Source of the DNA: Leptolyngbya sp. FACHB-8
GTDB lineage: Bacteria; Cyanobacteriota; Cyanobacteriia; Elainellales; Elainellaceae
Assembly (NCBI RefSeq): GCF_014695575.1
Contig: NZ_JACJOO010000059.1
Span: 1-64,000, forward strand
DNA length: 64,000 nt
Reading direction: 5' to 3'
Below, piece after piece: positions 63,812 through 64,000 of this stretch. The position numbers and the translations under genes are program-made. Every line of letters begins with the position of its first letter. The stretch's first letter is position 1. A model generated the notes under the pieces. That model had not been told where the DNA came from. It was given only the letters and a program-made list of their open reading frames with translations, and did no database searches.

Positions 63812-64000
63812 TTACTCGTGAGCGATGCCATCCGGCATCAAGGCTCCCATAAGATTGGCGTTTTGGAAATTGGCTCCATTAATCCGGGCGCTCAGCAACA
63901 AGGCCTCTGTCATATCTGTTTCACTCAAGTTGGCCCAATTCAACCGTGCCCGATAAAAGTTCGTTTTCCGGAGAGTGGCTCCTCGTAACGATGCCCAGCT
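63812..64000 (-). CDS. Pentapeptide-repeat protein, C-terminal part (runs off the window)
   Basis: The last 62 codons of a minus-strand gene whose start lies beyond the window end. It reads with the A(N/D)Lxx rhythm of pentapeptide repeats (LRGATLRKTNFYRARLNWAN, LSETDMTEALLLSARI, NGANFQNANLMGAL), a right-handed quadrilateral beta-helix. Such proteins are abundant in cyanobacteria and mostly of unknown role. The stop is TAA at 63812-63814. Confidence 0.8.
   Translation of the reverse strand, partial: SWASLRGATLRKTNFYRARLNWANLSETDMTEALLLSARINGANFQNANLMGALMPDGIAHE

Noticed and set aside
63773-63988. A plus-strand 71-codon frame at the window end
   Set aside because: The opposite strand there encodes a clear pentapeptide-repeat C-terminus, so this is its shadow.

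Overview
The window reads as a chromosomal segment of a cyanobacterium. Direct evidence is the phycobilisome core gene apcD, two zinc-ribbon/serine-threonine kinase/GUN4 proteins, a cyanobacterial alternative respiratory oxidase operon, an ethylene-receptor-like kinase with a cyanobacteriochrome-type GAF domain, canonical NtcA promoter architecture, and very frequent HIP1 octamers (GCGATCGC) inside genes. I cannot name the species; gene content and style suggest a Leptolyngbya/Oscillatoria-type organism, but that is only an impression. No rRNA, tRNA, CRISPR array, transposase gene or prophage was seen.

Layout: 0-6 kb holds a small conserved protein, a holin-like membrane protein, enolase and dihydroxy-acid dehydratase. 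6-17 kb holds a very large MASE1-PAS hybrid kinase, an SH3-domain secreted protein, a Pepco/Trypco-like small protein, a 1170-residue beta-helix/Calx-beta/RTX surface protein and an ATP-grasp enzyme. 17-30 kb holds an oligopeptidase, an ammonium transporter and a six-gene operon (two DUF2231 proteins, oxidase subunits II, I, III, a GMC oxidoreductase). The subunit II lacks the CuA ligands, as expected of the alternative (ARTO) type. 30-46 kb is mixed housekeeping and signalling: O-methyltransferase, transglutaminase, two kinase-GUN4 paralogues, a TerB/Mo-nitrogenase-C-terminal fusion, a Tat-exported caspase-fold protein that has lost both catalytic residues, a HAS-barrel protein, apcD and rlmD. 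46-51 kb is a two-gene signalling operon. 51-63 kb holds lpxD, a LysR regulator and a complete Nit1C-type cluster: flavin monooxygenase, Sll0783-like protein, Nit6803-type nitrilase, radical SAM, GNAT, AIR-synthase-like, glycosyltransferase and MSMEG_0570-like protein.

The most coherent story is the Nit1C locus. Both divergent arms carry a textbook NtcA-activated promoter (GTA-N8-TAC, 22 bases, TAAGGT) in mirrored arrangement with identical spacing and identical -10 hexamers. This makes the cluster a nitrogen-starvation regulon with a still undefined product.

The second theme is the intergenic DNA, which is crowded with near-perfect long hairpins. They sort into families, and several behave like miniature mobile elements. 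One is a 124-bp two-hairpin element with roughly 19-bp terminal inverted repeats, flanked by 4-6 bp duplications in five places. Another is a 125-132 bp element with 12-bp termini and exact 9-bp duplications; one copy of it sits inside a copy of the first. A third is a single-hairpin element flanked by an exact 10-bp duplication. No transposase is present to explain them.
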